Shown: one piece after another, positions 32,599-42,264 of the stretch | Position numbering within the stretch: the stretch's first letter is position 1 | Layout of the letters: each line of letters opens with the position of its first letter | Source of the DNA: Prevotella sp. | GTDB lineage: Bacteria; Bacteroidota; Bacteroidia; Bacteroidales; Bacteroidaceae | DNA: 52,548 bases | Reading direction: 5' to 3' | Assembly (NCBI GenBank): GCA_024697645.1 | Contig: JAILFH010000069.1 | Span: 1-52,548 of the forward strand | Position numbers and translations under genes: made by a program | The notes under the pieces: model-generated | What the model was told of the DNA's origin: nothing | The model's input: only the letters and a program-made list of their open reading frames with translations | The model's database searches: none

Positions 32599-33010
32599 AA
32601 TCGCAAAAAACTTTTTCTGAGAACAATTCCCTCCTTGAGAAAAATGCGCGGCGATAGATTTCTATTCTTTAAATCATACAGAGCAGACTTTTACACCCGA
32701 TAGAGCATGTGTCTGTACCTTACAGAGCATACCTCTACACCTATATAAACCATTACTTTCTATGATACAGAGCATGTTTCTCTATGGTCGAAAAGCATCC
32801 TCTCTATGGTCAGGAGACATCCTCCCTATGGCCAAGAGACATCCTCCCTATGGTCCAGGAGGATTACTTTACGCAGTCAAATCCATGCCTTTCTATAATC
32901 AAACGATTTTCTTTTATCTGGCAATTCGCCAAAGTAGAATGATGAAAACGAAATAGCGAGACCAAGACTAAAAAGCAAAACCATACAGAAAAATGAAAGG
33001 ACGCTATAAA
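32599..33010. repeat. spacer with degenerate CTATGGTC-type tandem repeats
   Basis: No gene is visible. At about 32705-32875 there are about eight units of 20-25 bp of the type CATCCTCTCTATGGTC, related to the tract at 3656-3795. The remaining sequence shows nothing recognisable. Confidence 0.7.
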
Positions 33011-33017
33011 AAGAAAA

Positions 33018-33043
33018 CCAGTCACACGGAATTGTGCGACTGG
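33018..33043 (-). terminator. terminator of the M23/LysM gene
   Basis: CCAGTC-CAC pairs with GTG-GACTGG and on the minus strand is followed by TTTTCTTTTT. It lies 31 nt beyond the stop codon. It also has T residues on the plus side and may work in both directions. Confidence 0.85.
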
Positions 33044-33073
33044 CCTTTTTATGATTTCGAAATTTTTGAATAA

Positions 33074-34039
33074 TCAGGAGTAACGAATAAGTTGACCCGG
33101 ACGGATGCTCGAGTTCTTACGAAGTCCGTTCAACTTGCGCAACTGCTCTACACTCACGCCATACTTCGAAGCGATGCGGAAAAGAGTCTCGCCCTTCTTC
33201 ACCTTATGAACCTTACGTGAAGAAGACTGCGCTGCATAGTTCTCAGACTTCTTATTGTTGCCGTTAGACTTCGCTGCAGTGCTGTGAACATCAGCAGGAT
33301 TGTAACTTCCATTACCGCGAACGCCACGCAGACGATTAGCCTCAGAAGCATCGCGATCATAAGTACGCTTGTTGTAAACGTAGAAGTCACCCGTTACGTC
33401 CTGAGCACGGAAGTCGAACAATACAGCGGGGTTCAGGGCTACACCACAGAGACGAGTCTCAAAGTGGAGGTGAGAACCTGTTGAGCGACCCGTAGAACCA
33501 CCCAGACCAATCACGTCACCAGCCTTCACGCGCTGATTTTCCTTTACAATCTGCTTCGAGAGGTGACCATAAATGGTTTCAAGTCCGTTGTCGTGACGAA
33601 TCACGATATATTTTCCATAGCCTCTGGCTTCATATTTCACCATGCGAACTACGCCTGAGAAAGCAGAGCGGATGGTGTCACCAGTGTAAACCTTAATGTC
33701 GAGACCTTTGTGCTGACGACCCCAGCGCGAACCGAAGTTCGATGTAATCACACGACTAGGTGTCGGCATGCAGAAATCGCGAAGGTCAATCTTGAAATTA
33801 TCGGGCAACTGGGTTGCACGATGAGCATATACATTGTTCCAGTCTGCATAGAGTTCCTCTGCGGGCAGACCAGAATATTCGCGTTCAATAAGTTTGTTAA
33901 AAGTGAGGGTGTCAACCACTTTCATCTTCTTATCCACGGGAGCCTGCATGGCGATTAGGTCCTGGGCTGCGACATGCTGGGCGCAAAACGCTAATACGAC
34001 AGTAGATGCAAGTGATTTAACGATATTGTTCAATCTCAT
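33074..34039 (-). CDS. secreted M23 family metallopeptidase with C-terminal LysM domain
   Basis: The 321-aa protein has a signal peptide at about 1-25. The LytM/M23 zinc site is complete: HKGLD (His110, Asp114) and SHLHFE (His190, His192). A linker of about 60 polar residues leads to one LysM domain at about 277-321 (HKVKKGETLFRIASKYGVSVEQLRKLN). This is the layout of peptidoglycan hydrolases or amidase activators (NlpD/EnvC-like); with an intact zinc site it is probably an endopeptidase in the periplasm. It is transcribed alone. Confidence 0.94.
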   Translation of the reverse strand: MRLNNIVKSLASTVVLAFCAQHVAAQDLIAMQAPVDKKMKVVDTLTFNKLIEREYSGLPAEELYADWNNVYAHRATQLPDNFKIDLRDFCMPTPSRVITSNFGSRWGRQHKGLDIKVYTGDTIRSAFSGVVRMVKYEARGYGKYIVIRHDNGLETIYGHLSKQIVKENQRVKAGDVIGLGGSTGRSTGSHLHFETRLCGVALNPAVLFDFRAQDVTGDFYVYNKRTYDRDASEANRLRGVRGNGSYNPADVHSTAAKSNGNNKKSENYAAQSSSRKVHKVKKGETLFRIASKYGVSVEQLRKLNGLRKNSSIRPGQLIRYS

Positions 34040-34150
34040 TATTTTCTATTTTTAGGTTAGAGCCTTCCTTTTACCCGAGAGCAAGAAAAACACTCTCTGA
34101 AGACCCCGTTGGCGACAAGGTCGTGGCCAACGAAAATTCAATAATCGGTG

Positions 34151-34158
34151 CAAAGATA
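34151..34158 (-). promoter_or_regulatory. -7 element for the M23/LysM gene
   Basis: TATCTTTG on the minus strand matches TAnnTTTG; no clear -33 box. The leader of about 105 nt contains a hairpin CGTTGGC...GCCAACG (about 34107-34133) of unknown role. Confidence 0.6.
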
Positions 34159-34253
34159 GAAAAAAAATCCTTAACTCGGTTCATTTATATCTTATCCTTA
34201 ACGGTTTTTATCATCTTTTAAGGGTTTCGCCTTTGCACCTTTTTCGGTCTTTT

Positions 34254-36377
34254 CTACGAAATTGCAGCCCAGTTGATGTTGCTCTTACGCAATTGTTTCA
34301 GCCGATTCCACAACATTTCGTATTCAGGTTTTTCGCAGGTTGGATCAGCGTCGATAATCTTCTGAGCCTCGTCGCGTGCCAGTTGCACAATCTGCCCGTC
34401 ACGTGCTATATCTGCAATCTTCAGGTCGAATGCCATTCCGCTCTGCTGCGTTCCCTCCAAGTCGCCTGGTCCTCGCAATTTCAGGTCGGCTTCGGCAATC
34501 TCAAATCCGTCGTTTGTCTCGCACATGATATCAATCCTCTTGCGAGTTTCTGTTGAGAGTTGATAGTTGGTCACAAGGATACAATACGACTGGTCAGCAC
34601 CTCGCCCGACACGTCCGCGAAGTTGATGAAGTTGTGAAAGTCCGAAGCGCTGCGCCTCGAGGATGACCATCACGGAAGCATTCGGCACATTCACGCCCAC
34701 CTCGATAACGGTTGTGGCAACAAGAATCTGGGTTTCGCCTGAGACAAACCGAGCCATTTCGGCTTCCTTCTCAACAGGCTTCATCTTACCGTGCACTTTG
34801 CTGAGCCGATATTCAGGGAACGCTGCACGAAGCACCTCGAATCCTTCCTCAAGGTTTTGCAAGTCCATTTTCTCGCTCTCCTTGATGAGTGGAAATACGA
34901 TATAGACCTGACGGCCCTGCGAAATCTGCTGTCGGATTCCCTGATAAAGCGAAGTCTGCTGGTTGTCGAACTTGTGAACGGTCTGGATAGGCTTGCGACC
35001 AGGTGGAAGTTCGTCAATGACGCTGACGTCAAGATCACCATAGATGGTCATTGCCAGCGTGCGGGGAATAGGCGTTGCCGTCATTACAAGCACATGAGGC
35101 GGATTCTCGCTCTTCGCCCAAAGTTTGGCTCGCTGGGCGACTCCGAATCGGTGCTGTTCGTCGATGACAGCGATCCCGAGCCGTTGGAACTGTACGGTAT
35201 CTTCAATCAGCGCATGGGTTCCCACAACAATCTGGATGCTGCCGTCCATGAGACCACGAAGAATCTCGGTACGTTTCTTGCCCTTCACAATGCCCGTGAG
35301 CAATTCCACACGAACAGGCATATCGCCCAGGAAATCGCGAATGGTCTGCAGATGCTGTTCGGCCAGAATCTCCGTAGGAGCCATCATACAAGCCTGATAG
35401 CCATTGTCGAGCGCGATGAGCATCGACATCAGCGCCACAAGTGTCTTGCCCGAGCCCACATCGCCCTGCAAAAGACGGTTCATCTGCCTACCAGAGCGCA
35501 TGTCTGCACGTATCTCATGCATCACTCGCTTCTGGGCGCCAGTGAGTTGGAAAGGCAGATGATGGTGGTAGAATGTGTTGAAGATGTCACCGACATGGGG
35601 AAAGACGTTTCCCCGATATTTCCGCCGTTGGTCGCTTGCATAGCGCAAGATGTTGAGTTGCACATAGAACAACTCCTCAAACTTCAGACGCACACGGGCT
35701 CGTTGCATCTCGTCGGGAGTCTTCGGATAGTGAATCCAGCGAATAGCCTCATCACGAGAACAAAGATGGAGCGGACCTGTGATATAAGGAGGAAGCGTCT
35801 CATTGATGACACCGTTTTTCACATCGCTACCCGAAGACAGACTGATTCGCTCGAGCAGCGACTTCATGATTTTCTCTATGCCACGACTCTGAAGGCCGCT
35901 GTTCTTCATTTTCTCGGTGGTCATGTAGTAAGGCTGCATGCCCATTTCTGAAAGAACAAGTTCGCTGGCGCGGTCAATGTCGGGATGAGTAAACTGGAAT
36001 CGCCCGTTGAAAACACCTGGTTTGCCAAAAACGATGTATTCCTCGTTCACCTTATATTGCTGATAGACGTACTTCGTGCCATTGAACCAAACCAAGTCCA
36101 CTACCCCATGACCATCCGTAAAATGGGCAACAATGCGCTTTTTGCGCGGACCCATGCTGAACTCCTCGAACGACAAAATCTTACCCTTCACCTGCACAAA
36201 CGGCATATCGACCTGCAGTTCATCAATCGCATAGATGCGGCTGCGGTCGACATATTTGTAAGGATAGTGCTCCAACAACTGCCCCCAAGTCATGATGCCG
36301 AGTTCCTTATTCAGAATCTCGGTGCGACGAGGGCCCATTCCTGGTAGAAACTTAATATTTTGGTCGAGGATATTCAA
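34254..36377 (-). CDS. recG: ATP-dependent DNA helicase RecG
   Basis: The 707-aa protein has an N-terminal wedge/OB domain (about 60-140), then superfamily 2 helicase motifs: GDVGSGKT (305-312), MAPTEILAEQH, DEQH (406-409) followed by RFGVAQR, VMTATPIPRTLA, and in the second RecA domain ATTVIEVGVNVPNAS and QLRGRVGRG. RecG remodels stalled replication forks and Holliday junctions. Length is normal for the family. It is 84 nt downstream of ispD on the same strand. Confidence 0.97.
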   Translation of the reverse strand: MNILDQNIKFLPGMGPRRTEILNKELGIMTWGQLLEHYPYKYVDRSRIYAIDELQVDMPFVQVKGKILSFEEFSMGPRKKRIVAHFTDGHGVVDLVWFNGTKYVYQQYKVNEEYIVFGKPGVFNGRFQFTHPDIDRASELVLSEMGMQPYYMTTEKMKNSGLQSRGIEKIMKSLLERISLSSGSDVKNGVINETLPPYITGPLHLCSRDEAIRWIHYPKTPDEMQRARVRLKFEELFYVQLNILRYASDQRRKYRGNVFPHVGDIFNTFYHHHLPFQLTGAQKRVMHEIRADMRSGRQMNRLLQGDVGSGKTLVALMSMLIALDNGYQACMMAPTEILAEQHLQTIRDFLGDMPVRVELLTGIVKGKKRTEILRGLMDGSIQIVVGTHALIEDTVQFQRLGIAVIDEQHRFGVAQRAKLWAKSENPPHVLVMTATPIPRTLAMTIYGDLDVSVIDELPPGRKPIQTVHKFDNQQTSLYQGIRQQISQGRQVYIVFPLIKESEKMDLQNLEEGFEVLRAAFPEYRLSKVHGKMKPVEKEAEMARFVSGETQILVATTVIEVGVNVPNASVMVILEAQRFGLSQLHQLRGRVGRGADQSYCILVTNYQLSTETRKRIDIMCETNDGFEIAEADLKLRGPGDLEGTQQSGMAFDLKIADIARDGQIVQLARDEAQKIIDADPTCEKPEYEMLWNRLKQLRKSNINWAAIS

Positions 36378-36461
36378 TGATTCAGAAACTTTTCTTATTT
36401 GGAATTTGTCAGAAGATTTGCTATTGTTTCAAGTTGTCAGAACTTTATATGACGTTCTATT

Positions 36462-37163
36462 TCACTGCTTTTCATTTGCAAGCAACGCTTCGGCTATGGT
36501 CAAGTCGAATGGAGTCGTGAGTTTGATGTTTTCGCGATTGCCCTCAACAAGGGATATCTCGTGGCCAAAGGCCTCAACGACTGAAGCATCGTCGGTGAAG
36601 GTTGAAGCAATGACTTCAGTAGAACCGCCACTGACCTCAATGGCATTCCGACTGGCCGTTTTCAACAATTTTACGGTGAAAGTCTGAGGTGTCTGAACAA
36701 GGCGATAGTCGGCCCGTGGTTTTGTTCCTTCTGCGACATGACGCAAGGTTTCCACAACTGGCACAACAGGAATGGCAGCGCCCGACTTGCTGGCTTCCTC
36801 GTAGCAACGACCAATGACCTCAGTGCTGACGAACGGACGTACACCATCGTGCACTCCGACAACTCCTTCAGCATTGTCGGGAATCAGTGCCAGCCCATTC
36901 TGTACGGAATGAAAGCGAGTCTCGCCACCATCTGCCACACGATGCTTCACCGCAAAATGATATTCGCGGCAAAGTTGCTGCCAATAGTCTTGCTGTTCAT
37001 GGGGAAGCACGAGGATAATCTCCAAGTCGTCAGAATAGGCACGAAAGCGCTCCAGCGTGTGCATCAGCACAGGACGCCCGCCAACAACCTGAAACTGCTT
37101 GGGCACATTACCCCCCATGCGCAATCCCTTGCCACCAGCCACGATGATGATAAAATCCTTCAT
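36462..37163 (-). CDS. ispD: 2-C-methyl-D-erythritol 4-phosphate cytidylyltransferase
   Basis: The 233-aa nucleotidyltransferase starts [20 protein letters not shown], the GT-A CTP-binding loop of IspD, and has HDGVRPFVS and the C-terminal [10 protein letters not shown]. It makes CDP-ME in the non-mevalonate isoprenoid pathway. It lies 12 nt after the DJ-1 family gene, so the two are co-transcribed with recG probably following. Confidence 0.95.
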   Translation of the reverse strand: MKDFIIIVAGGKGLRMGGNVPKQFQVVGGRPVLMHTLERFRAYSDDLEIILVLPHEQQDYWQQLCREYHFAVKHRVADGGETRFHSVQNGLALIPDNAEGVVGVHDGVRPFVSTEVIGRCYEEASKSGAAIPVVPVVETLRHVAEGTKPRADYRLVQTPQTFTVKLLKTASRNAIEVSGGSTEVIASTFTDDASVVEAFGHEISLVEGNRENIKLTTPFDLTIAEALLANEKQ

Positions 37164-37175
37164 CCGAAGACAGGT

Positions 37176-37742
37176 TTATTTGAATTGGCGGTTGTACATC
37201 ATGCCTTCCTTCAGAGCCTCAGCAGCATCGGCTGCGCCCAGTTGGCAAAGCAGTTCATAACCAAATGCCATTGCGGCACCAGGTCCACAAGCCGTCGTAA
37301 CGTTACCGTCGGTAGTGACGAGAGCAGCCGTATAGTCTGTGTCGAGGAAAGCCTGTTCGAAACCGGGATAACAGGTGGCGCTCTTGCCGTCAAGGATTCC
37401 CAAAGGGGCAAGCACCACACCTGGCGAAGCACAGATAGCAGCAATGCGTCCCTGACGCTCGTACTGCTTAATCAGTATCTTGCACAAGCCTTTATGGGCT
37501 ACAAGATTAGAGGCTCCAGGCATTCCACCGGGCAAAACCAGCATATCGGCATCGTCGTAACTCCGCACGTCTTCGAACAGCGCATCAGCCATTACACCAA
37601 CACCATGGGCACTTTCCACAAGTTGACTTTCCATAACGCTGATGGTTACCACTTTCATCCCACCCCGACGCAGGATGTCGATTGGTGCCAACGCTTCGAT
37701 ATCCTCGAAACCATCGGCCAGAAATACATATACTTTTGCCAT
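37176..37742 (-). CDS. DJ-1/PfpI family protein (YajL/DJ-1-like)
   Basis: The protein has 188 aa from the ATG at 37742 (MAKVYVFLADGFEDIEALAP). The frame open to 37808 lies above the predicted transcription start and is rejected. The conserved Glu in GFEDIEA and the nucleophile elbow Cys in AAICASPGV are those of the DJ-1 subgroup of 4-methyl-5-thiazole monophosphate biosynthesis/YajL annotation. Proposed activities for the family include chaperone, deglycase and oxidative-stress sensing; the exact one is unresolved. Confidence 0.92.
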   Translation of the reverse strand: MAKVYVFLADGFEDIEALAPIDILRRGGMKVVTISVMESQLVESAHGVGVMADALFEDVRSYDDADMLVLPGGMPGASNLVAHKGLCKILIKQYERQGRIAAICASPGVVLAPLGILDGKSATCYPGFEQAFLDTDYTAALVTTDGNVTTACGPGAAMAFGYELLCQLGAADAAEALKEGMMYNRQFK

Positions 37743-37785
37743 TTTCTTGATATTTTCTTGATTCAAATAATTTAGGTTCTTGTTG

Positions 37786-37793
37786 CAAAGGTA
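37786..37793 (-). promoter_or_regulatory. -7 element for the DJ-1/ispD/recG unit
   Basis: TACCTTTG on the minus strand is a perfect -7 box with CTTG 19 nt upstream. The start near 37779 supports the ATG at 37742. Confidence 0.7.
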
Positions 37794-37900
37794 CAAAAAA
37801 AGGGGCAAGCAGCAAGGGACAACGTATAAGTTTTTTCGAAAAAAAGCGTGTCCTTTAATTTCTTTAACTTCTTTGCCTTCCTTAACTTCTCAATTATTAG

Positions 37901-37908
37901 TATCTTTG
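37901..37908 (+). promoter_or_regulatory. -7 element for nadK and the downstream genes
   Basis: TATCTTTG is a perfect -7 match 20 nt before the nadK ATG at 37928; a TTTG lies upstream but at 25 nt spacing. Transcription should start near 37915, giving a very short leader. Confidence 0.65.
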
Positions 37909-37927
37909 CACCAATTATATAATAACG

Positions 37928-38803
37928 ATGAAGGAACCGAAACTCAGATTTGCCCTCTTCGGCAACGAATATCAGACGAAGAAATCGGCTTCAGTGGAGT
38001 TGCTGCTCGAAGAACTCACACGCCGCAAAGCCGAAATTCTCATGGAGCGCACGTTCCACGATTTTCTCGTGAGCGCTCATCTGCAAGAGGGATTCTCTGC
38101 TCATTGGGCACCTATCACGGTGTTCGACGAACTCAATTTTCCCGTTGACTACGCCATCTCGATGGGAGGCGACGGAACACTGCTGAAGACAGCCTGCCAC
38201 GTGGGTGATACGATGACTCCCATCATTGGTATAAACACAGGCCGACTGGGATTCCTCGCCGACTTCCGTCCTGACGAGATTCCTCAGGCGCTCGACGACT
38301 TGCAGGCTGGCGCTTGCACCATTGAGGAACATGCTGCGATTAGTTGTGAGGCAGGCGTAGCGCTCAATGACATTGCACTGCTGAAGCGCGACACTGCATC
38401 AATGATTACCATTCATGCTCGCGTGAACGGCAACGATCTGGTCACCTATCAGGCTGACGGTCTCATCGTCTCTACACCAACAGGTTCCACAGCCTATAAC
38501 CTTTCCAACGGCGGCCCAATCATGTCGCCAGGAACAGGCATTCTCTGCCTGACCCCCGTTGCCCCGCATTCACTGAACATCCGTCCAATCGTCATCTGCG
38601 ACGACAGCGAGATTGAACTGACTGTCGAAAGTCGCACTCACAACTTTCTGGTGGCAGTCGATGGCCGTTCTACAACCTTCGACGAAAATACACGCGTCAC
38701 TATTCGCAAAGCGCCCTATAGCGTTCGTATCGTAAAACGCCCCGCGCAACATTATTTCTCCACCCTGCACAAGAAGATGATGTGGGGTGCTGACGCCAGA
38801 TAG
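37928..38803 (+). CDS. nadK: NAD kinase
   Basis: The 291-aa protein carries the NAD kinase GGDG motif (80-83, in SMGGDGTLLKTA) and the downstream GINTGRLGFLADF and ADGLIVSTPTGSTAYNLSNGGPI signatures. It phosphorylates NAD to NADP. It is divergent from the DJ-1 gene and probably first in a run of seven plus-strand genes with small gaps. Confidence 0.97.
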   Translation: MKEPKLRFALFGNEYQTKKSASVELLLEELTRRKAEILMERTFHDFLVSAHLQEGFSAHWAPITVFDELNFPVDYAISMGGDGTLLKTACHVGDTMTPIIGINTGRLGFLADFRPDEIPQALDDLQAGACTIEEHAAISCEAGVALNDIALLKRDTASMITIHARVNGNDLVTYQADGLIVSTPTGSTAYNLSNGGPIMSPGTGILCLTPVAPHSLNIRPIVICDDSEIELTVESRTHNFLVAVDGRSTTFDENTRVTIRKAPYSVRIVKRPAQHYFSTLHKKMMWGADAR

Positions 38804-38851
38804 ACAGTCTTCCTCAATCAGGAAGCACACAAAGAGAAAACTATTGAAACA

Positions 38852-40582
38852 ATGAGGAAACTCTCCATTAATTCTACCAACGGACAACAGAAATACTCGG
38901 TAAAGGCCATTATGAAATGGCTTTGGCGAGCATGGAAAGGCAACCGACTGCAGGCTGTGCTGAATGCCTCCATCGGATTGTTGTCGGTGGGAGTTTCCCT
39001 GGCTCAGGTTTGGGCTGTACAACACGCTATCGAAGTGGCAGAAGGTGCGGCAAAAGGGTCGCTCTACGTGGCTGTAGGCATCATGGCGGCATTGATTCTT
39101 GCCGACTTTGCCCTTCACATCTCAAGCATCTGGATTAAGAACATTCTCGGCATTCGTGCCCAGAACCGCATGCAGCAGCAACTGCTCGATCGAATCTTAC
39201 GCTCAGAATGGCACGGGAAGGAGAACCGCCATTCAGGTGATGTGCTCAACCGACTGGAGTTCGACGTAAGCAATGTTGTCGTCTTCCTCACCGAAGTCAT
39301 TCCCAGCACGCTTTCTGTCGCTGCATTGTTCATTGGTGCTTTCTGCTACCTGTTCTCAATGGACCATGTGCTGGCTCTCATCACGATTGCTATCATCCCT
39401 GTATTTATAGGTTTGAGCAAGATATACGTCGGACGTATGCGAAAGTTGACACGCGAAGTTCGAACAAGTGACTCGAAGGTGCAGAGCGTATTGCAGGAAA
39501 CCATCCAGAACCGAATGCTCATCAAGACGCTGGAAAGCGACGACCACATGGTCGGACGGTTGGAGTCAACCCAAAGCGAGTTGCGCCAAAACGTCGTGAA
39601 GCGTACTGCATTCAGTGTGATTTCGAACCTCATCGTCAACTTCGGATTTGCACTTGGCTACCTCGTCGCATTCCTCTGGGCTGCGCTTCGTATGTCGAAT
39701 GGAACACTGACATTCGGTGGAATGACCGCATTCCTGCAATTGGTCAACAAGATTCAGAGTCCTGCGCGCTCTTTGACAAAACTCGTTCCACAGTTTGTCT
39801 CAGTGTTTACGGCTGCAGAACGACTCATGGAACTCGAGGAGAATCCACTCGAAGAACAAGGCGACCCCATCTATATGAATGTTCCTTGTGGCATCAGCCT
39901 GAGCAATGTCTGCTATAGTTACGATGCTCCTGAGGAGAAAAATACAGAGGACAAGCAGGAAATTTCTACTCGCCGCGCTGGTCTGACACCTGTTATCAAC
40001 AATCTGTCATTCGACTTCAAGCCAGGTAGTTGCACAGCAGTATTGGGCGAGACTGGTGCCGGAAAGACCACATTGGTACGTCTCATTCTCGCCCTACTCA
40101 CTCCACAACAGGGCGAAGTGAAAATCTATGACGAGCGTCATGCCCGTGAGGTGTCACCTCGCCTTCGTTGCAATCTTGTCTACGTCCCACAGGGGAACAC
40201 CCTGTTGAGTGGAAGTATTCGCGACAATCTACGACTTGGCAACCTCGATGCCACCGACGAAGAGATGATGACAGCCCTACACGATGCCTGCGCCGACTTT
40301 GTTGGCGAATTGCCCCAAGGACTCGACACGCTCTGTTCTGAAAAAGGAGGAGGACTGAGTGAAGGTCAGGCACAGCGCATTGCCATTGCCCGCGCCCTAC
40401 TGCGCAATCGCCCTGTGATGCTCTTCGACGAGGCCACAAGCGCTCTCGACCCTGAAACTGAGCAGCAACTGCTCAAGAATATTCTCGGTAAGAAGGGACA
40501 CACCGTGATTTTCATCACACACCGACCTGCCGTCGTTGACTATTGCGATCAGGTTCTCGACTTCAATAAATTGACTAGATAA
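38852..40582 (+). CDS. ABC exporter half-transporter (permease-ATPase fusion)
   Basis: The 576-aa protein has an N-terminal six-helix type I exporter domain (about 40-310) and a C-terminal nucleotide-binding domain. Walker A is GETGAGKTT, the signature is LSEGQAQRIAIARALL (LSEGQ instead of LSGGQ), and Walker B is VMLFDEATSALD. It should act as a dimer. MsbA/lipid or peptide export are possible substrates; nothing in the neighbourhood decides this. It follows nadK by 48 nt. Confidence 0.93.
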   Translation: MRKLSINSTNGQQKYSVKAIMKWLWRAWKGNRLQAVLNASIGLLSVGVSLAQVWAVQHAIEVAEGAAKGSLYVAVGIMAALILADFALHISSIWIKNILGIRAQNRMQQQLLDRILRSEWHGKENRHSGDVLNRLEFDVSNVVVFLTEVIPSTLSVAALFIGAFCYLFSMDHVLALITIAIIPVFIGLSKIYVGRMRKLTREVRTSDSKVQSVLQETIQNRMLIKTLESDDHMVGRLESTQSELRQNVVKRTAFSVISNLIVNFGFALGYLVAFLWAALRMSNGTLTFGGMTAFLQLVNKIQSPARSLTKLVPQFVSVFTAAERLMELEENPLEEQGDPIYMNVPCGISLSNVCYSYDAPEEKNTEDKQEISTRRAGLTPVINNLSFDFKPGSCTAVLGETGAGKTTLVRLILALLTPQQGEVKIYDERHAREVSPRLRCNLVYVPQGNTLLSGSIRDNLRLGNLDATDEEMMTALHDACADFVGELPQGLDTLCSEKGGGLSEGQAQRIAIARALLRNRPVMLFDEATSALDPETEQQLLKNILGKKGHTVIFITHRPAVVDYCDQVLDFNKLTR

Positions 40583-40635
40583 CAGAATAACAACGAAAGT
40601 TCGCTTTCCGAGCGACGAAATAATAACCATCAACT

Positions 40636-41592
40636 ATGAACAGAAACTTCAAATTCCACACCCAATCATTTCTCCGACTGGCATTGCTCATCGGGTGCTT
40701 TGCCTTTTGGACTTCCATTCATGCACAGGACTTAGACTCCCTCTATGCACAGTCGATGCTTCACCATGGCACAGAGGCGCCTGACTTCATGGTCGATAGT
40801 CTATCAAATACTCATCTGAAAGATATGCGCGGACGCTATGTCGTGCTCCACTTCTGGGCATCGTGGTGTCCTGACTGTCGCAAGGATATGCCCGAAATCG
40901 TGAAACTCGAGGAGGAAAATGTCAGCGACAGCCTTGTATTCATCCATATCTCCTACGACGCAGACCGCGAGAAATGGTGGAACTATGTGACAGAGAGCGG
41001 TATGCAAGGGTTGCAATTCTGCGAGATGAAGAAGATGAAGGAGTCGCTCACGGCTCAGGCTTTTGGCATTCAGTGGATTCCGTCAATGTATGTGCTGAAC
41101 ACTGAGGGAAAGGTCATCCTCGCCACTGTGGAAATTGAAAAGTTGCGCCAACGTCTGACGCATCTCGACTATAGCCGCGTACGCATTCCCCGTTCACGCC
41201 GCGCAGCAGAGCCCACTTTCCCTGGGGGCGATAACGCAATGATTCGCTATCTGGCCAACAATATCCACTATCCCCGTACGGCTTCGAACTACGGACTTGA
41301 AGGACAAACCGTCGTAAAGTTCCTGGTGAATACCGACGGAACCATCAGCGATGTACGTGTAGTGGCAAATCGCATCACCGTTGAGGACCGCAAACCTTTC
41401 CAACGACTGGCTGGAGACGAGAAGAAGCGCACTCGCGAGAAAGTTCTTGGACTCTTTGCTGAAGAGGCTATTCGCGTAGTTTCGTCGATGCCGAAATGGA
41501 AAGCAGGTGTCAGAAATGGCATTCCGATGAAGGTGGAATACGAACTGCCCATCAACTTCAAAATCAACTATGGTGGTAATGTCACCGGATAA
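40636..41592 (+). CDS. TlpA-type thioredoxin fused to a TonB C-terminal domain
   Basis: The 318-aa protein has a signal peptide at about 1-30 and no further membrane segment. Residues about 45-185 are a TlpA/AhpC-like thioredoxin with the redox motif WCPDC (77-81) and a cis-Pro region WIPSMYVLN. Residues about 205-310 match TonB C-terminal domains (PTFPGGDNAMIRYLANNIHYP, GQTVVKFLVNTDGTISDVRVV, SMPKWKAGVRNGIPMKVEYELPINF). Both halves would be in the periplasm. The combination suggests thiol-disulfide work near TonB-type partners, but it lacks the N-terminal TM anchor of a true TonB. Confidence 0.9.
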   Translation: MNRNFKFHTQSFLRLALLIGCFAFWTSIHAQDLDSLYAQSMLHHGTEAPDFMVDSLSNTHLKDMRGRYVVLHFWASWCPDCRKDMPEIVKLEEENVSDSLVFIHISYDADREKWWNYVTESGMQGLQFCEMKKMKESLTAQAFGIQWIPSMYVLNTEGKVILATVEIEKLRQRLTHLDYSRVRIPRSRRAAEPTFPGGDNAMIRYLANNIHYPRTASNYGLEGQTVVKFLVNTDGTISDVRVVANRITVEDRKPFQRLAGDEKKRTREKVLGLFAEEAIRVVSSMPKWKAGVRNGIPMKVEYELPINFKINYGGNVTG

Positions 41593-41604
41593 AACAACGA
41601 AATT

Positions 41605-42264
41605 GTGATTGAACTTAAAAACATAAACAAGACTTACTACGGTGCACAACCACTACACGTGCTGAAGGGTATCGACCTCCACATTGGAAAAGGTGAATTC
41701 GTCAGCATCATGGGGGCATCGGGCTCCGGAAAATCCACACTCCTGAATATTCTGGGTATTCTTGATAATTACGACGAGGGCGAATACTACCTCGCCGGAA
41801 CGCTCATCAAGGACTTATCGGAAAGCCGCGCTGCTGAATACCGCAACCGCATGATTGGATTCATTTTCCAGTCGTTCAACCTCATTGCCTTCAAGACAGC
41901 AGTGGAGAATGTAGAACTGCCGTTGTTCTATCAGAGTGTCAGCCGACGTAAGCGTCACCAACTTGCCTTGGATTATCTCGACCGTCTGGGACTTCTCGAC
42001 TGGGCTGAACACTATCCCAACGAACTCTCTGGTGGTCAGAAGCAGCGTGTGGCGATTGCCCGTGCACTCATCACACAACCGAAAATCATTCTGGCTGATG
42101 AGCCCACTGGTGCCCTCGACTCGAAGACTTCTATTGAGGTGATGCAGTTGCTGAAGGACTTGAATCAATCTGAGCACATCACCGAGATTATCGTCACCCA
42201 CGACCCAACTGTAGCAAGCAATACCGACCGTATCATACGCATCAAGGATGGAATTATTGAATGA
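41605..42264 (+). CDS. ABC transporter ATP-binding protein (MacB/LolD type)
   Basis: The 219-aa ATPase starts at a GTG (41605) as MIELKNINKTYYG. Walker A GASGSGKST (37-45), signature LSGGQKQRVAIARAL and Walker B IILADEPTGALD are intact. It overlaps the following permease gene by 17 nt, which supports translational coupling. It would drive a MacB-like extraction complex with the two permeases and the membrane-fusion protein that follow. Confidence 0.95.
   Translation: MIELKNINKTYYGAQPLHVLKGIDLHIGKGEFVSIMGASGSGKSTLLNILGILDNYDEGEYYLAGTLIKDLSESRAAEYRNRMIGFIFQSFNLIAFKTAVENVELPLFYQSVSRRKRHQLALDYLDRLGLLDWAEHYPNELSGGQKQRVAIARALITQPKIILADEPTGALDSKTSIEVMQLLKDLNQSEHITEIIVTHDPTVASNTDRIIRIKDGIIE

Noticed and set aside
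34791..35951. 386-codon open frame antisense to recG
   Set aside because: It is the mirror of a highly conserved gene, contains no family motifs, and has no promoter or ribosome-binding context.
36738..37775. 345-codon open frame antisense to ispD and the DJ-1 gene
   Set aside because: It spans two well-supported genes on the other strand and their junction, so it is a coding-strand shadow.
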